Source of the DNA: Erodium maritimum
Lineage: Eukaryota; Streptophyta; Magnoliopsida; Geraniales; Geraniaceae
DNA length: 64,000 nt
Direction of reading: 5' to 3'
Assembly (NCBI GenBank): GCA_963921825.1
Contig: OY997595.1
Location: 17,353,228-17,417,227 of the forward strand
Each line of letters opens with the position of its first letter. Within the stretch, counting starts at the first letter, position 1. Under the pieces are notes generated by a model. The model saw nothing but the letters and a program-made list of their open reading frames with translations, was not told the DNA's origin and did no database searches. A program made the translations under genes and the position numbers. This document shows, one piece after another, positions 44,957 to 57,400 of the stretch.

Positions 44957-47900
44957 TGTAAAACCCCACTTATTACTAAAGAGTAATATATCGCAAACTT
45001 GAAACGTTGGAGTAGATTTTTGCAACGAGTGGAATTTGAGAAGAAAAATCAAAAAAAAAGGAAAGGCTTAAGGTTGGGCTGGGTCAGACCAGACCCACGT
45101 TTTGGGCTGGTGCTGACCAGGCCTTGATTCACGAACTCAGGCCCAGTACCAGTGCGGCCCAACCCTAGAGACCAAAACCACGCAGCGCCGTCCTGTTCAC
45201 GATTCAGCGCATAACTCCCGAGGGTCATCGCCTCCCTCGAGCTCCATCTCTCTCTCTCTCACGCCACCGAACCAGATCCGTCGCGCCTTCTTCTTCTCCG
45301 GCATCAACCCATCGCCTCCACCTGCTACTCCCCTCTTCGCCATCTCCCTTACTCACCCGTGACAAAAACAACCCAAGACACGCTTTCCCCTCTCTCCTCC
45401 GTCGTCTTCTTCTCCGATTCAGCGACACCTCGCTGCCGTTCAGGCCCGTCGTCCCTAAATCGAGCGCCACCAGCGACGGTGAGCTCGACTCCTCACCAGA
45501 TCTACCTCCCCGTCACTTCCCGCCGGCAACCCTCGAGATTTCGAGCTGGGTTTAGGGTTTGACGTGACTGGAGGACGTCGCCGGAACTCCTGAGCATCAG
45601 ATCTGAGGTTCTAGCTCCGGCGAACGTCTGCGGTGGTCAGATCTGGGCGTAAGGGTTCGTCCAGTGCCCTAACGATGTTCCCTTCCCTAGCCTTGCCTTC
45701 CCTCGCCTCCTGACGCTGTCCCTCCGCCTCTCTTCTCCGTGTGCGAGCTCGCCGGACACCAGCGACGGTGGTCGGAGCTCCGAACTCCTACGGCTCAGAC
45801 GAGTCAAGAGTGGCTGGGCCTTGGGCCGTTCATCACCCATTTGGGCCGGACGGATCTCAGGCCTTGGGCCCAGTGGGCTCGGGACAGATCAGGAGTGGGT
45901 CAGGCCTAGAGCCTTGGACTCGGGTCTGGACCGAATTCGGGTCTGGATCCGGGTCAACCCGATTTTCAACTAAAAATGTTTTAAAATCAGATTTAATTAA
46001 CGGATTTATTCAATTCAAGGTGAGAATTTTAAGAGATAATTTTGGATAAATCAGTGGACCTTCGGACTTTTACTGGTTTTGATTCAGACGTTTTATTTGT
46101 CAAATCTAGACGGGACTTCGCCCGAGATCAAGGGCTTGGACCCGAGCTAGAAGAACGAAGATCACGCCGGAACCCGTGTGAAGAACGGAGTGGTGACCAC
46201 TCGAGCTTTTCATCAGAGTTTTATTAGAGGAAGACCACAAGGTAGGGAAAGTCCTAACTACTCGAGTAATTTCAATACTAGAACGCATGTTAGGTTAATA
46301 AAATCGGAAAGGTCCTAGAATTGCCTATAGGATGCGAATAACTAGAATAATCGTATTTCATTTACTAATAATCGGATGAGTCTAGTATGCATATTTAGGA
46401 TAACGATAACTAGTGAAGCTTGCTTTCAATACTTGGGAGGTCTACGTCGTGTTCTCAGTGACGCAAGTGAAAATATTTGATGCGTAAAGTGGGAACGACA
46501 CAAATCTTGATTGTCTCAATGGTTGTTTAAATTCGAATCTCTTTATTATGATTGTTACATCGCTTGATTTGGGATCCTTACCCTATTGACTGTAAGGTAC
46601 AGTGATCGGTGAAGCCGAATGGTTGAGATCGGTATTGGGTTAACGAGCGGTTATCGAGCCGTTGTAAATTGGTTGTTGAGTAAATCATTTGTTCAGAAAG
46701 ATTGTTGATTTGAGTTTTGTGGTTTGGTGGCAATGGCGTGAGTTGCTAAGCTAAGAGTGTACTACGACGGTGGTGATTTTATGAGTGATTTTGATGAGGT
46801 GTACCCACCTTCCAACTAGAAGTCGGTAAAGCGTGTAACGATTCTGAGATTTTGGGGCACGAGAACCCGTGGTATTTTGGGGCACGAGAACCCGTGGTAT
46901 TTTGGGGAGCACGAAAACTCCGTGCACTGAGAACTTCGAGGAACATGGGAATTTCAGTTATTGATTGTGTTGTGTACCCTGTGTATTGATTGTGTTGTGT
47001 ACCTTGTGTATTGATGGTGTTGTGTACTTTGCGGAGCGTGAGAACTCTAAGTATTGAATGCCTTGCGAAAGTTTAATTGATAATTATCGACTTGCTTAAA
47101 TGCCCACCGTCCTTTAAGAATTAAAATTGAAACTGATAGTGAGTTTGAAATGAACTTTGAGTTTGAAGCTGAGGCTTAAGTTAAGTTTTGAAATTGAGTT
47201 TGAACTGGAAAGTAAGTCGAGATAGAGATTGAGATTGAAATTAAAATCGGGTTTAGATCGGATGAACGAGTGATGCTCGGGTTGGTTATGACACGTTGGT
47301 TAAATAATTATTGGAGGAATTGCCGTCTGGGTCGGCCATTAATTGATAAGTAAAACCTGAAGGGTTAAATTTAACCGGGTGATGTAAGATATTTGCTAAG
47401 ACCCGCGTGGGTTACTTATGGTGTTCAAGATGTTGTGTAATTGAGGTGTTTTGTGTGTACCTTATGGGTAGGACTCTGTGTACAGGTTATTATGTAAATG
47501 TCCTGCTTAAGCGGATGGTTAGAGGAAAATACAAACGGGTCATGCCGAATTTTCGGTAGAAACTAAAGTGTTTGCACTATCACGGGCTGACTCAAAGGCG
47601 CCACTATAGTCGAGCGTGATAAAGGGATGTCAAGTGGTTACAACGAGATTCGGGGACGCCTGAATCGGGTTGTAACGACGTGAGATCGACATGAATGTTT
47701 TAAGGAATAAGTAAGGGATGAAGATTATGGAAAAGAGTTAAGGACATAAATGTGAAATTTATCGTGTTGCGATTTTAGACCCTAGTGTTGGGAAGAGACC
47801 CAATCGAGGGGTATGCTTGATGCTTTGCGAACTGTGTGAATTGATTGAGATTGTTCCTCCTATGGGAGTTGATTGATTTGATTGAACACCGTTGATTGTT

Positions 47901-48150
47901 GTTGTGAGACACACTAAGTTGCGGCCTTTTCTGCCTATATATAAAGTATTTTATATATATATCTACTGAGCCAAGTGCGGTTGGTCTTATTTTGATCTTT
48001 GAGGGACGCGCGTGAACGTCCTTGTGTTTTGATCGAACCGGTTGTTCTAAACGAGACTACGTACTACCGATCCAAGTAGGATCCCTTTTAGACGCATGAG
48101 AACGTCCCTTTTTGATAATTCGAACCACTGGATTTAAATTGAGTTATGAG
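44957..48150 (+). repeat. 5' LTR of the gypsy element (right end approximate)
   Basis: Its first ~620 bp match the 3' LTR at 63367-64000 with roughly 3 percent differences by eye, mostly C/T. It shares many blocks with the reversed solo LTRs at 6822 and 20006 (for example AGGTAGGGAAAGTCCTAACT at 46240 and the CGGAAAGGTCCTAGAATTGC stretch). Minisatellites lie at about 46850-46920 and 46960-47030. The expected end (GGGCGTGACA) and primer-binding site are not visible, so the right boundary is an estimate placed before the gag remnant at 48165. Confidence 0.7.
46850..47035. repeat. Two minisatellites in gypsy 5' LTR
   Basis: A unit close to TTTTGGGGCACGAGAACCCG followed by TGGTA is repeated about three times at 46850-46920. 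A 29-bp unit with TTGATTGTGTTGTGTACC is repeated three times at about 46960-47030. Confidence 0.75.
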
Positions 48151-48164
48151 TACTTACGTTTTAA

Positions 48165-48344
48165 ATGCAACGAGTACACGAGATGTCCCGTGTTTACAGT
48201 CCGAGAGGGACCAGGAGTCGCCCTGCTGTGGGACAGAGCCAGACACCAGCCGTTGGTCTGGCAGGGATAGCGAGCACCAGGGTGCAGCTTCCACATGACA
48301 CCAGAGTTTTGGGGTTGACCGGTAGGGTCACCATCGAGCGTTCC
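48165..48344 (+). pseudogene. Gypsy gag N-terminal remnant
   Basis: Starts MQRVHEMSRVYSPRGTRSRP, basic as gypsy gag N-termini are, and is cut by the solo LTR at 48345. The other part resumes at 51327. Confidence 0.5.
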
Positions 48345-48836
48345 TGTAATAACCACTTCTGGTCAACGTCAGTCAAACCTGCGAAAAACAGGAAGATTTA
48401 AAAAAATTGAGACAGACACTCAATTTAACCTAATTTGACCCCGAGGGTCATACCGGACTTAAGTTGACCCCGTTATCGACCAAAATGAGTTCCCGGGGAC
48501 TCAGGGCAACTTTCTGATCAATTTGGGAAAAGTTGACTTTTCGCTGGAAAAGTCATCGAGCGACGTTTTGGTCCATTCGAGGACCATTTGGATCCAAAAA
48601 GCTTAGCCTTCATCGCAGCGGTCTTAGTTGAGCCGTTTCCTTGTAGCCCGCCAATTTTCGTAATTTCTTGGGAAAAGTGCCCGTTCGGGGCCCGAAACGT
48701 CCGATTTTCGCGAATCTGGCTGGAAAATATCTACTAGATATTTTTCCAAAAAGGTGTGGGACCCACCTTGCCACTTGTCAACCAAGTGGTGGTGTTAGGT
48801 TTTGGGGGGAAAATGAGAGGTAAGGGTACAAGGGGT

Positions 48837-48912
48837 GGGGGGGGGGGGGGGGAAGAAAAAGAAATAGAAAAGAAGAGAGTTTGGAGAAGAAGAAGAAGAA
48901 GAAGAAGAAGAG
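48837..48912. repeat. G-run and (GAA)n microsatellite
   Basis: Sixteen consecutive G at 48837-48852, then purine-rich sequence, then about nine GAA units to 48912. The G-run could form quadruplex DNA or be a sequencing and assembly weak point. Confidence 0.9.
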
Positions 48913-50204
48913 AGAAGAAAGGAAGTTGGGCTAGGGTTTGATATCCAACCCTTGGATCGTCTCAAGGCAAGGAGCAACATCGTTCCCCTCGTCTTCCTCT
49001 CAAGTAAGCACTAAACCGATCGTCATTTTGGTTAGTTTTCTTGAAAGCTAGGGTTTGGATAAACTATGAGTTAGGGTTGTAATGAGGTTGGGGGTTCGTT
49101 GGAGACGTCTTTGAGCGGTTTCGGAACGTTTTCCGGTGACCGGGAGCTCGGGGGAGCTCCGGCCACCGTGTGGGGTGGCCGACCAGCCGTGTGAGGTGGC
49201 TGGCCGTGGCCTTTGGAGGCTGGCCAGATCTGGCCGGTGCTGGCCGGACCTGGCCGGTGTTGGCCGGAGTTGCCCGGGGCTGGCCGGACCTCGGGGTGGC
49301 TGGCCGAAGCTAGGGCTAGCCACCACCAAGGTGGGCCGAGCCTTAAAAGACCCTAGGGCCCATGTCCAAGTGGGTCGGGTGGGGCCCACGTGCTCGGGTG
49401 CTCGGGTTTTAACGTTCGGGTGGTTTAAAACGTTCCCCGGACCAATTATCCTTAATCGAATCGAAATTTGGAATTAAATTGGAAAAGTTGTAATTAACGG
49501 GTTTGAGAAACTTTAAACGTTAATTAATTGACGCGGAAGTCGGAATTCGATTCTGTCAAGTGCATTGGGTTCCTTGAACTATTCTAAGACCGTAGAAACG
49601 AAAACGGGGGCTTTTGGAGCCCCGGAAGGCAATTAACAAAACCCGGGCAGATTCGCCATGTCGGGCGAATCGGGCCTTTACGGGTCATGTATCGACAATT
49701 TTGAGTAGTTGGGAAGTTTGGGAGTGATCGACATTGTCGGGGTTACGTTTTGGCGTTAAGTTTATTAATTTCCGGTTTATTCCTACTAGTTAAAAGTGCT
49801 TTGGAATTTGTGTTCTTTTAGATCGTGCCGCGGACCGAGGCAAAGGGAAGCTCGGCGAGTGACTGGGATCATCTCGGGATTTTAGTGGAGCGCTTTTGGA
49901 GTTGTTTACGAGGTAGGGAAAAGTAGCCGGATCTCGGCCCTGACTAGGGAAAGTTAACTATAGAATTGCATGTGACACTGGGGTGTCGTGGGTTATTTAG
50001 GTTATCGAATATTAGAAAAGCATGATACGGGATTGTAGCAATTATTGGAAAAGCATGTGACACTTAGTAGTGTCGTAGGAGCAGAGAACTTAGCGATATT
50101 GGAATTACTGGAGGCATATGACCATGCCCGGAGGTTGTCTGTGAAACTAGTGATCTTAGGACGGTTGGAGGCATTGTTTATGCTGGAGGTTTTTGTGTAT
50201 ATTT

Positions 50205-50500
50205 ATTGTTGAGTTTTTGGTGGCCTTCAGAGCCCGTGTTATTTATTGTTGAGTTTTGGGTGGCCTTGAGAGCCCGTGTTATTTATTGTTGAGTTTTGGG
50301 TGGCCTTGAGATCCCGTATTATCTATTGCTGAGTCTTGGGTGGCCATGAGAGCCCGTATTGTTATTTTGGTGTTTTGGGTGGCCGTGAGTGCCCGTGGAG
50401 TTGTGAACCCGTACTTTACCGTTGGTGTCTTGGGTGGCCATGAGGTCCCGTAGGGTTGTTGAACCTGTGTTCTGTTGTTGGTGTCTTGGTGGCCTTGAGT
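50205..50500. repeat. 40-bp minisatellite in solo LTR
   Basis: Units of the form TATTTATTGTTGAGTTTTGG followed by GTGGCCTTGAGAGCCCGTGT, with four good and several degenerate copies. The GGTGGCCNTGAG..CCCGT core is the best conserved part. Confidence 0.85.
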
Positions 50501-50597
50501 GCCTGTGGAGTTGTCACCGGTGTCGTTACTGTCTGTTGAACTTGTTTGTGATTGTGATTGGTTACTTGATACTGGTGGAGGTTGTGTGGTGTAGCTA

Positions 50598-50790
50598 GCC
50601 TCCCGACTAGGATCGGGAGAAGCGGAGAGGTTGTGGGCTAGCTCCCCGACTGGGATCGGGGGAAGGACGCGCGTGTGTGGCTAACCACCCGACTGGGATC
50701 GGGTGAAGCGGAGAGGTTGTGGGTTAGCCTCCCGACTGGGATCGGGAGAAGTTGCGCGACAGGTCGACCGCCTGGCCCGACTGGGATCGG
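50598..50790. repeat. Hairpin-bearing ~50-bp repeat in solo LTR
   Basis: Five copies of a CCCGACTGGGATCGGG-type unit, each a small inverted repeat (CTCCCGA / TCGGGAG arms). They are separated by GAAGCGGAGAGGTTGTGGG-type linkers. Confidence 0.85.
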
Positions 50791-51326
50791 AAAGGGCGAG
50801 ATACAGAGATTGGTTACCGAGCAGCTGGTTTGCGATCCTTTGTGATCTTGTTTGGTATTGTGTGGTTGTCAGTCGTGTCTTTGGAGGAGGTCGTCAATCG
50901 TTCTGTGGGGTCTACATCACGTGTCCGAGTGTTGAGTCAGTGGAGAAAAGTACGGGTCGTGTGTGTGTCTTTTGAGTCGTTGTTGGTGTCACCGGCTTTG
51001 TTTGCTAAGTATGTCGTAGTCAGTCTGTTATCTGTGGTGGTGAGCGAACGCTCACCCCTAGCTGCTTTTCCTACAGGTACCGTTCGCAGTCTGGACTAGG
51101 TGAGCTTCTGAAGCTTGAAGCGGGTTGCTGGGTGTTTTGAGTCTAGTGACGTGTACCTCGTTTTTGTCCAAGTGTGGGACTAATATTTTTGAGATGTAAA
51201 TGATATTATTTTGTGGAACTAAACTGGCTTTTAAAGTGATTTAATGAAAACAGGCTTCAAGTATTGTAACTTTTTAAACGTTCGCGTCCCTAGTTCGGTT
51301 CGCTGAAATTGGGGCGTGACAGTTCC

Positions 51327-51574
51327 TCCAGTCGCAGAGTCGACTCAGGCGACCCCTATGGATAAGGTGGTTCGCGTAGTACCAGCAGCGCTCAGCAGGA
51401 GAATGCAGTACCGGCACCAGAGTCTGTGCCTACGGCCGACGCCATCACTATCGAGAAGCCAGGCCAGGTGCACATCAACACGGCCAGGCTCTCATAAATT
51501 TTCGTAGATTGAGTACGTCAATCAATCCCGGGGATTCAGACCCCGAGGCAGCTGTGGTATGGTTGGAGCGGATT
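51327..51574 (+). pseudogene. Gypsy gag central remnant
   Basis: Resumes after the solo LTR with a Pro/Val/Thr-rich linker. It ends with codons for DPEAAVVWLERI (about 51540-51574), the conserved dPe.A..WLe segment of plant gypsy gag, and is then cut by the truncated copia 2. Confidence 0.65.
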
Positions 51575-52929
51575 ACCCGCCCTGAATATGTGCCATAGAT
51601 TGAGTCATGAACATATTCAGTGTCGTAGCTTGTCATGTATCCTTAGACCAAGGAGTCTTTGTGATCACTATGCAGTCAACAACTAAGTTTGACCTGAGCC
51701 TAACGTTGTCCGTAACAGGGCTTCCTTAACGGCCAGGATTGGCTTGGGGACGGGTTGCATGAGTGACACGAAAGACGGCTAAGGGATTTATCCCTCATAC
51801 TGAGTTATGGGAAAGATATCGGTTCTCGGCCGCTTGATCGAGAGTGACTGAAAGAATAGCATGGCCATGCACATGATACTAGGTATCATATATTCAGTCA
51901 TCTCACATATCAAGGAACAATGATTGAGAATAATAAGGATGACGGCTCTATGCCTTATCTCAATCAGGATATCGGAGATAAAAGGATAATGACAGGGAGG
52001 ACGGAAAGGTTAGAATCGATTGGTTCGATTCGCTAAGTAGTGTCAGGCAATACTAAAGTCTCGTTAGTTGCCACTTATATAGGATCAAGTAAAATGGGAT
52101 TTTACGTTGATCTATCGACATGCATAGACCTAAGGGTCACACCGAAGGATGAAACTCATTGACACATTTATGGAGAATGGCCAAAAGAGAGTTGTCTCGG
52201 GACATGACCAAAACTGGGTTTTGGGTCATGTGCCCGTAAGTGAATAGGACATTACGGATCAAGACAAGGCTTGGAGTCTTGGGATTGATCGCGTCGGATA
52301 ATGTTGGACATTTCCGGTATGGAAGGCTTGGAGGCGATGAGCACGTCACGGGACCTCGTTGGGAATGGCCATGGGCCATGTTCCAAGAGGCCCATGAAAG
52401 GCCCATGCAACCAAGGCCCATGGAACTAATTAATCAAGTCTTGATTAATTAGTACTAAGTAAGCAAGACAAGGATTAAGGTGTTGGTGATTCACAGCCTA
52501 ACCCATCTTGTCTTGCCATACTTAGCACCATGCTTGTCTTACTTCACACCATGCTTCACACCTTACTTGTCCTTGATGGTTGTTGATGGTTTAAGTCATC
52601 TTTTTCCTACAACAAATCACAAGACAAGAATAGAAACACAACTTCTCTCCCTCTCACACTACAATTTCGAGTTTGGCACATTTCCTCCCTCTTGTTGTGT
52701 TCTTGAGTCATCTAAAGAAGAACTACGTGGCTTTGATTCCAATTGGATACGTAGGCGTCTTGGAGACTCAAGCCGATCATCGTTTCTTTGGTGTTCTTGA
52801 ACGAATTGGTAAGGAGACATCCATATTGTTTATTCTCTTGTTTATCTAATATTTGGTAGTGTTCTATGGCATGGTCTCGAGTTATTTCCGCTGCAAGTAT
52901 GTGTTCATACCCTCCATCGAGACCCAACA
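51575..52929 (+). repeat. Truncated 5' LTR of copia 2
   Basis: 1355 bp, beginning abruptly in ACCCGCCCTGAATATG and ending AACA. The promoter-like GGCCCAT cluster and the ACTAATTAATCAAG hairpin are retained (about 52360-52455). Confidence 0.93.
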
Positions 52930-52930
52930 G

Positions 52931-52942
52931 TGGTATCAGAGC
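52931..52942 (+). other. Primer-binding site of copia 2
   Basis: TGGTATCAGAGC, one base after the LTR, identical to that of copia 1. Confidence 0.92.
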
Positions 52943-54477
52943 CGTTCTACCTTCGGGATTCACAAGAGAACTTTCGGTTTTGCTTGCTAGTTTCGGTTTT
53001 GCATGTTAATTTGCTAAATTGTTTGATAACATGTTTTAAATTCTTGTTTATGGGTTTAATGCATGAAAAATGAATTTTTGAAAAGTTTATCAAATCTGGA
53101 ATTTTTGAAAAAAATTTGATTTTTCGGGTCTTGGGAGCGAGACTCTTGGGGAGCCGAAACCGGGACCGAACGGGGCTCCGTTGGACGGAGCTAGGCCAAG
53201 CATGACCATTGTATGGTCAATATGCCGAGCTAAACCGTTTTTTTAGTCACGACGAGTTTGGAACCGTCTTGACGAACTCAAAAATCAAATGTTCAAAAGT
53301 TTCAATTTTGAACGGTTTCGATAAACCGAGTATCAAAAAATTTCGAAACTTGGCAATTAATTAAAACCGGAAAATCACATGATGTTTGATAACATGCTTG
53401 TTTGATAACACGATGTGTGATGTGATATTGGCATGGTGTACATAATAGCCCCGAGTTCGATTTAATTATTTATCGCTTTTCACGGCCTGCGAGCCGTTAG
53501 AGTTAGCGTGTAATTATTTTTTCGAGGTGTGGTCGTCGTACCATTTATTTGTAATATTTATTAATTCCCGACCTGCGAGTCGTGTATTAAATTGTAATAT
53601 TTTACTCAAGACGAAGAAAGGGCGAAAAGGTCATTTGGTGGCTTCTCGGGTTTTGACATCGGCTTGGAGTCGATGGAGCTCAAGAAGCTAGTGGGAGTTA
53701 GTTTAGTGGGCTATTATGTACATATTTAACGCTTTATGCTTGGTTTATTTTTTGCATGATCATTTCTATGTGTTTTAGAATTGCATGCTTAACTTTATTT
53801 ACCGAGCATATCACATCACATGCAAAGATAAAATTGGTTTTATTCATTGTTTGTGAGCCCTTAGAATCGTCATTACATTGGATGTAGTTGACGGGTTCGA
53901 AGGAAGAATTACATTGGATGTAATTGGAGGCATCATTACATTTGGAATGTAGTTGATGTGCTCATCGCATCTAGGATGTGCCAAAAGTTTTAAAACACAA
54001 CCGGACAAGTAAAAACGGGTCATGTCCGATACCTCCCAATTATCAACCCCTTACTACCTCCCCGTCCTATGGGTGTCGTGCGCCTTAGCGGAACATACAT
54101 GGGAAAGTGTAGTAGTAGGTTTGGACGACATATGTGGGTGTCGTGCGCCTTAGCAGAGCACCTACATAGTGTCGGGTCATAGTTGAAAATTGGTGGACCC
54201 GACTACGATTCTCAACTAGGGTTGAGCTAGGGTATCAGATAGGGTAAGCCGTGTACACAAGTACATACCCTAGCCAAGAATCACATTGGATGTGATTGGA
54301 CGGGGTCCTACCTACATAGCTCGATTAAGTGGTGAGCCTTCGTTCAGCTTGATCGAGTGAATCAAGGATCTTGGTTTTAGATTCTAAAGGTTTAGAATCA
54401 ATTGGTTGGTGTTTAAACTTGATCTTCATAAAATTTATTCAGATTACAGATTGAATTTTGTTTGTCGTGTAGATCGA

Positions 54478-57400
54478 ATGGCAAGTACTTCAGCGAACAA
54501 CAGTAATTTGTCACTAAAAACCATTCTTGATAGGATCAAGCTAAGTGGGACAAACTACTTGGACTGGGACAGAAACTTGAGGATATTCCTTAAATTCAAG
54601 CGCAAAGAATATGTTCTAGACCAGGCTATCCCTGAGGAGCCAGCTAATAATGCCACTAGGTCCGTTAAGGATGCATACCAAAAGCACCTTAGCGATTCTA
54701 TGGATGTGGCATGTATTATGTTGGGCTGCATGGAGTCTGATCTCCAAGACCAGTTCATGGAGTACTCTGATGACCCCTATACTATGATGGGGATCATAAA
54801 GGGTATGTTCAAGGAAAGGGCACGTATCGTGAGATACAATGTCCTTAATGAACTTCTCTCCTGCAAAATGTCAGCAGGAGTCTCCGTGGGTCCTCATGTC
54901 CTAAAGATGAAGGGGCATCTCAAGCATCTTAATCGACTGGGTCTTAAGATAGAGAACGAGATGGCAGCGGATGTGGTTCTGCGTTCCCTTCCTCGTTCAT
55001 ATGCTACGTTCGTCATGAACTATCATATGCACGATATGGACAAGACCATTTCAGAGTTGCATGGAATGTTGGTAACTGCTGAAAAGAACGTCAAAGATCA
55101 TGGATCCAAGGATGTTCTGATGGTCAGACAGGGAAACAGTTTCAAGAATAAGGGAACTGTTAGTGGTAAGGGCAAGGCCCCTATGCACTTGGCAGGAAAG
55201 ATGAGGCATCCGAAGCGTCCTAACCCTCCTAGGACCGGGGAGTCCTCAAGGAAGGGGAAGGATGTCGAGAATGTCTGCTTCTACTGTCAACAGCCTGGTC
55301 ACTGGAAGAAAGATTGCAGGAAGTTTCTGGATGATCTGAAGAAGGGCGGTGGGACTGTGCCTTCATCAGGTATTTTCTTTATAGAGCTAAATCTCACTAC
55401 TTCCAAAGATTCATGGGTATTGGATACCGGGGCTGAATCTCACATTTGTACTAATGTGCAGTGGCTGGAAGGTAGGAGAAGCTTGAAGAAGGACGAGGTG
55501 GACCTCAGAGTGGGCAACAAGACTAGAGTTGTGGCGACTGCTGTAGGATCCATAAGTCTTCTTTTGCCAAGTGGGCTAGTTTTTGTTTTGAACAATGTAT
55601 ATTGTGTACCTACTTTCAGTAGGAATATTGTATCTATTTCTTTGTTGGACAAGGAAGGATACAATTTTGATGTTGGAAATGAGATTTTCAATATTTTATG
55701 CAATGATATATTTTATGCTAGCGCCAAAATGGTTGGAGGATTGTACATATTGGATATGGATAACAATGCCTCAAGCTCTATATATAATGTAAATACCAAG
55801 AGGTCTAAGTCCAATGATTTAGACCAAACTCTTTTATGGCATTTTCGTTTAGGCCACATAAACGAGAAACGCATATCAACACTTCACAAGTGTGGACTTC
55901 TTAGTCCATTCGAATTTCATTCGATTGATAGATGCGAATCTTGTTTGATGGGAAAACTGACTAAAGCGCCCTTCATCGGTCGCGGTGAAAGGGCGGGTGA
56001 CTTATTGGGGCTAATACACTCGGATGTGTGTGGACCAATGAGCACACTTGCCAGGAGGGGTTTTAGCTACTTTATCACATTTACTGACGACTTCAGTAGA
56101 TATGGTTATGTCTATTTGATGAGACATAAGTCTGAAGCTTTTGATAAATTCAAAGAGTTTAAGACTGAAGTAGAGAACCAGCTCGGGAAAAGTATTAAAG
56201 CACTTCGATCGGATCGAGGTGGAGAATACTTGACCATAGAGTTTTTAGATCATCTAGCAAAGACAGGGATCCTTTTGGAATGGACTCCTCCTGGAACACC
56301 ACAATTGAATGGTGTGTCCGAACGGAGAAATCGGACTTTATTGGATATGGTCCGGTCCATGATCAGTGGGACTGATCTCCCAATCTCTTTCTGGGGTCAT
56401 GCTCTAGAGACGGCCGCATTCATAGTGAATCGGGCTCCAACGAAGGCTGTGGAAGGGACACCATTTGAGAAATGGCACGGGAAGAAGCCCGTTTGTCCTT
56501 CCTAAAGATTTGGGGTTGCGAGGCTTATGTGAAACGTTTAGTTCCGACTAAGCTCGAACCAAGATCTGATAAATGCACCTTTGTTGGGTATCCCAAAGAA
56601 ACAAGGGGATACTACTTCTACAAACCTAGCGAGAACACGGTGTTCGTCGCTCGAGGTGGGGTCTTTTTGGAAAGGGAGTTTATTTCCAAAGATGTTAGTG
56701 GGAGGACTGTACATCTAGAAGAAATTCAGGGTGGTACAGATCCAACTGATCCACTGGACAACCCTGTAGAAGAGCCTGAGATGGTCGTAGAGCAAGGACT
56801 AGTTCCTACAATAATTCCAAAAGGTCCAAGGCGATCTGAAAGGGTTAGTCGTCCACCTCCGAGATATGGTTACTTTGTGTCTGGAGGTGACGGTGAGCTT
56901 GTGGTGGATCACGATGATCCAGCTACATTTCAGGAAGCTGTGGACGGACCCGACTCCGAGTTATGGTTGGGAGCCATGAGGGAGGAAATGCAATCCATGT
57001 CGGACAACCAAGTCTGGGAACTAGTTGATCCCATCGGTGGTGTAAGAACCATCGGAAGCAAGTGGATCTTCAAGGTGAAGATGGACATGGAAGGCAACCC
57101 TCAGACCTACAAAGCCCGACTGGTGGCGAAAGGTTATAGGCAGATCCAAGGGATTGACTATGAGGAAACCTTTTCCCCAGTGGCTATGGTCAAATCTATC
57201 CGAATTCTTCTTGCCATAGCTGCATATCATGATTACGAGATATGGCAAATGGATGTCAAAACCGCTTTCCTAAACGGAAATTTGTCGGAGGACGTTTATA
57301 TGTCTCAACCCGAAGGTTTTGTCGATTCTAAGAATAAGGGAAAGATTTGTAAGTTGTTGAAATCCATTTATGGATTGAAACAAGCTTCTCGGAGTTGGAA

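Larger units (their letters stand above)
48345..51321 (+). mobile_element. Solo LTR (2977 bp) inside the gypsy gag region
   Basis: Begins TGTAATAACC and ends GGGGCGTGACA, with a perfect GTTCC duplication (48340-48344 and 51322-51326). It belongs to the same broad LTR type as the others but is a distinct family. It contains a G16 run and GAA microsatellite (48837-48912), a TGGCCGG-rich array (about 49190-49315), a 40-bp minisatellite (about 50205-50500), a hairpin-bearing repeat (about 50598-50790) and the block TGAGCGAACGCTCACCCCTA (51041-51060). Confidence 0.92.

Noticed and set aside
45225..45562. Plant-gene-like CT-rich leader and open frames at 45.2-45.6 kb, repeated at 63.6-63.96 kb
   Set aside because: Both copies are the start of the gypsy LTR; the resemblance to a 5' UTR and first exon is a property of this LTR.
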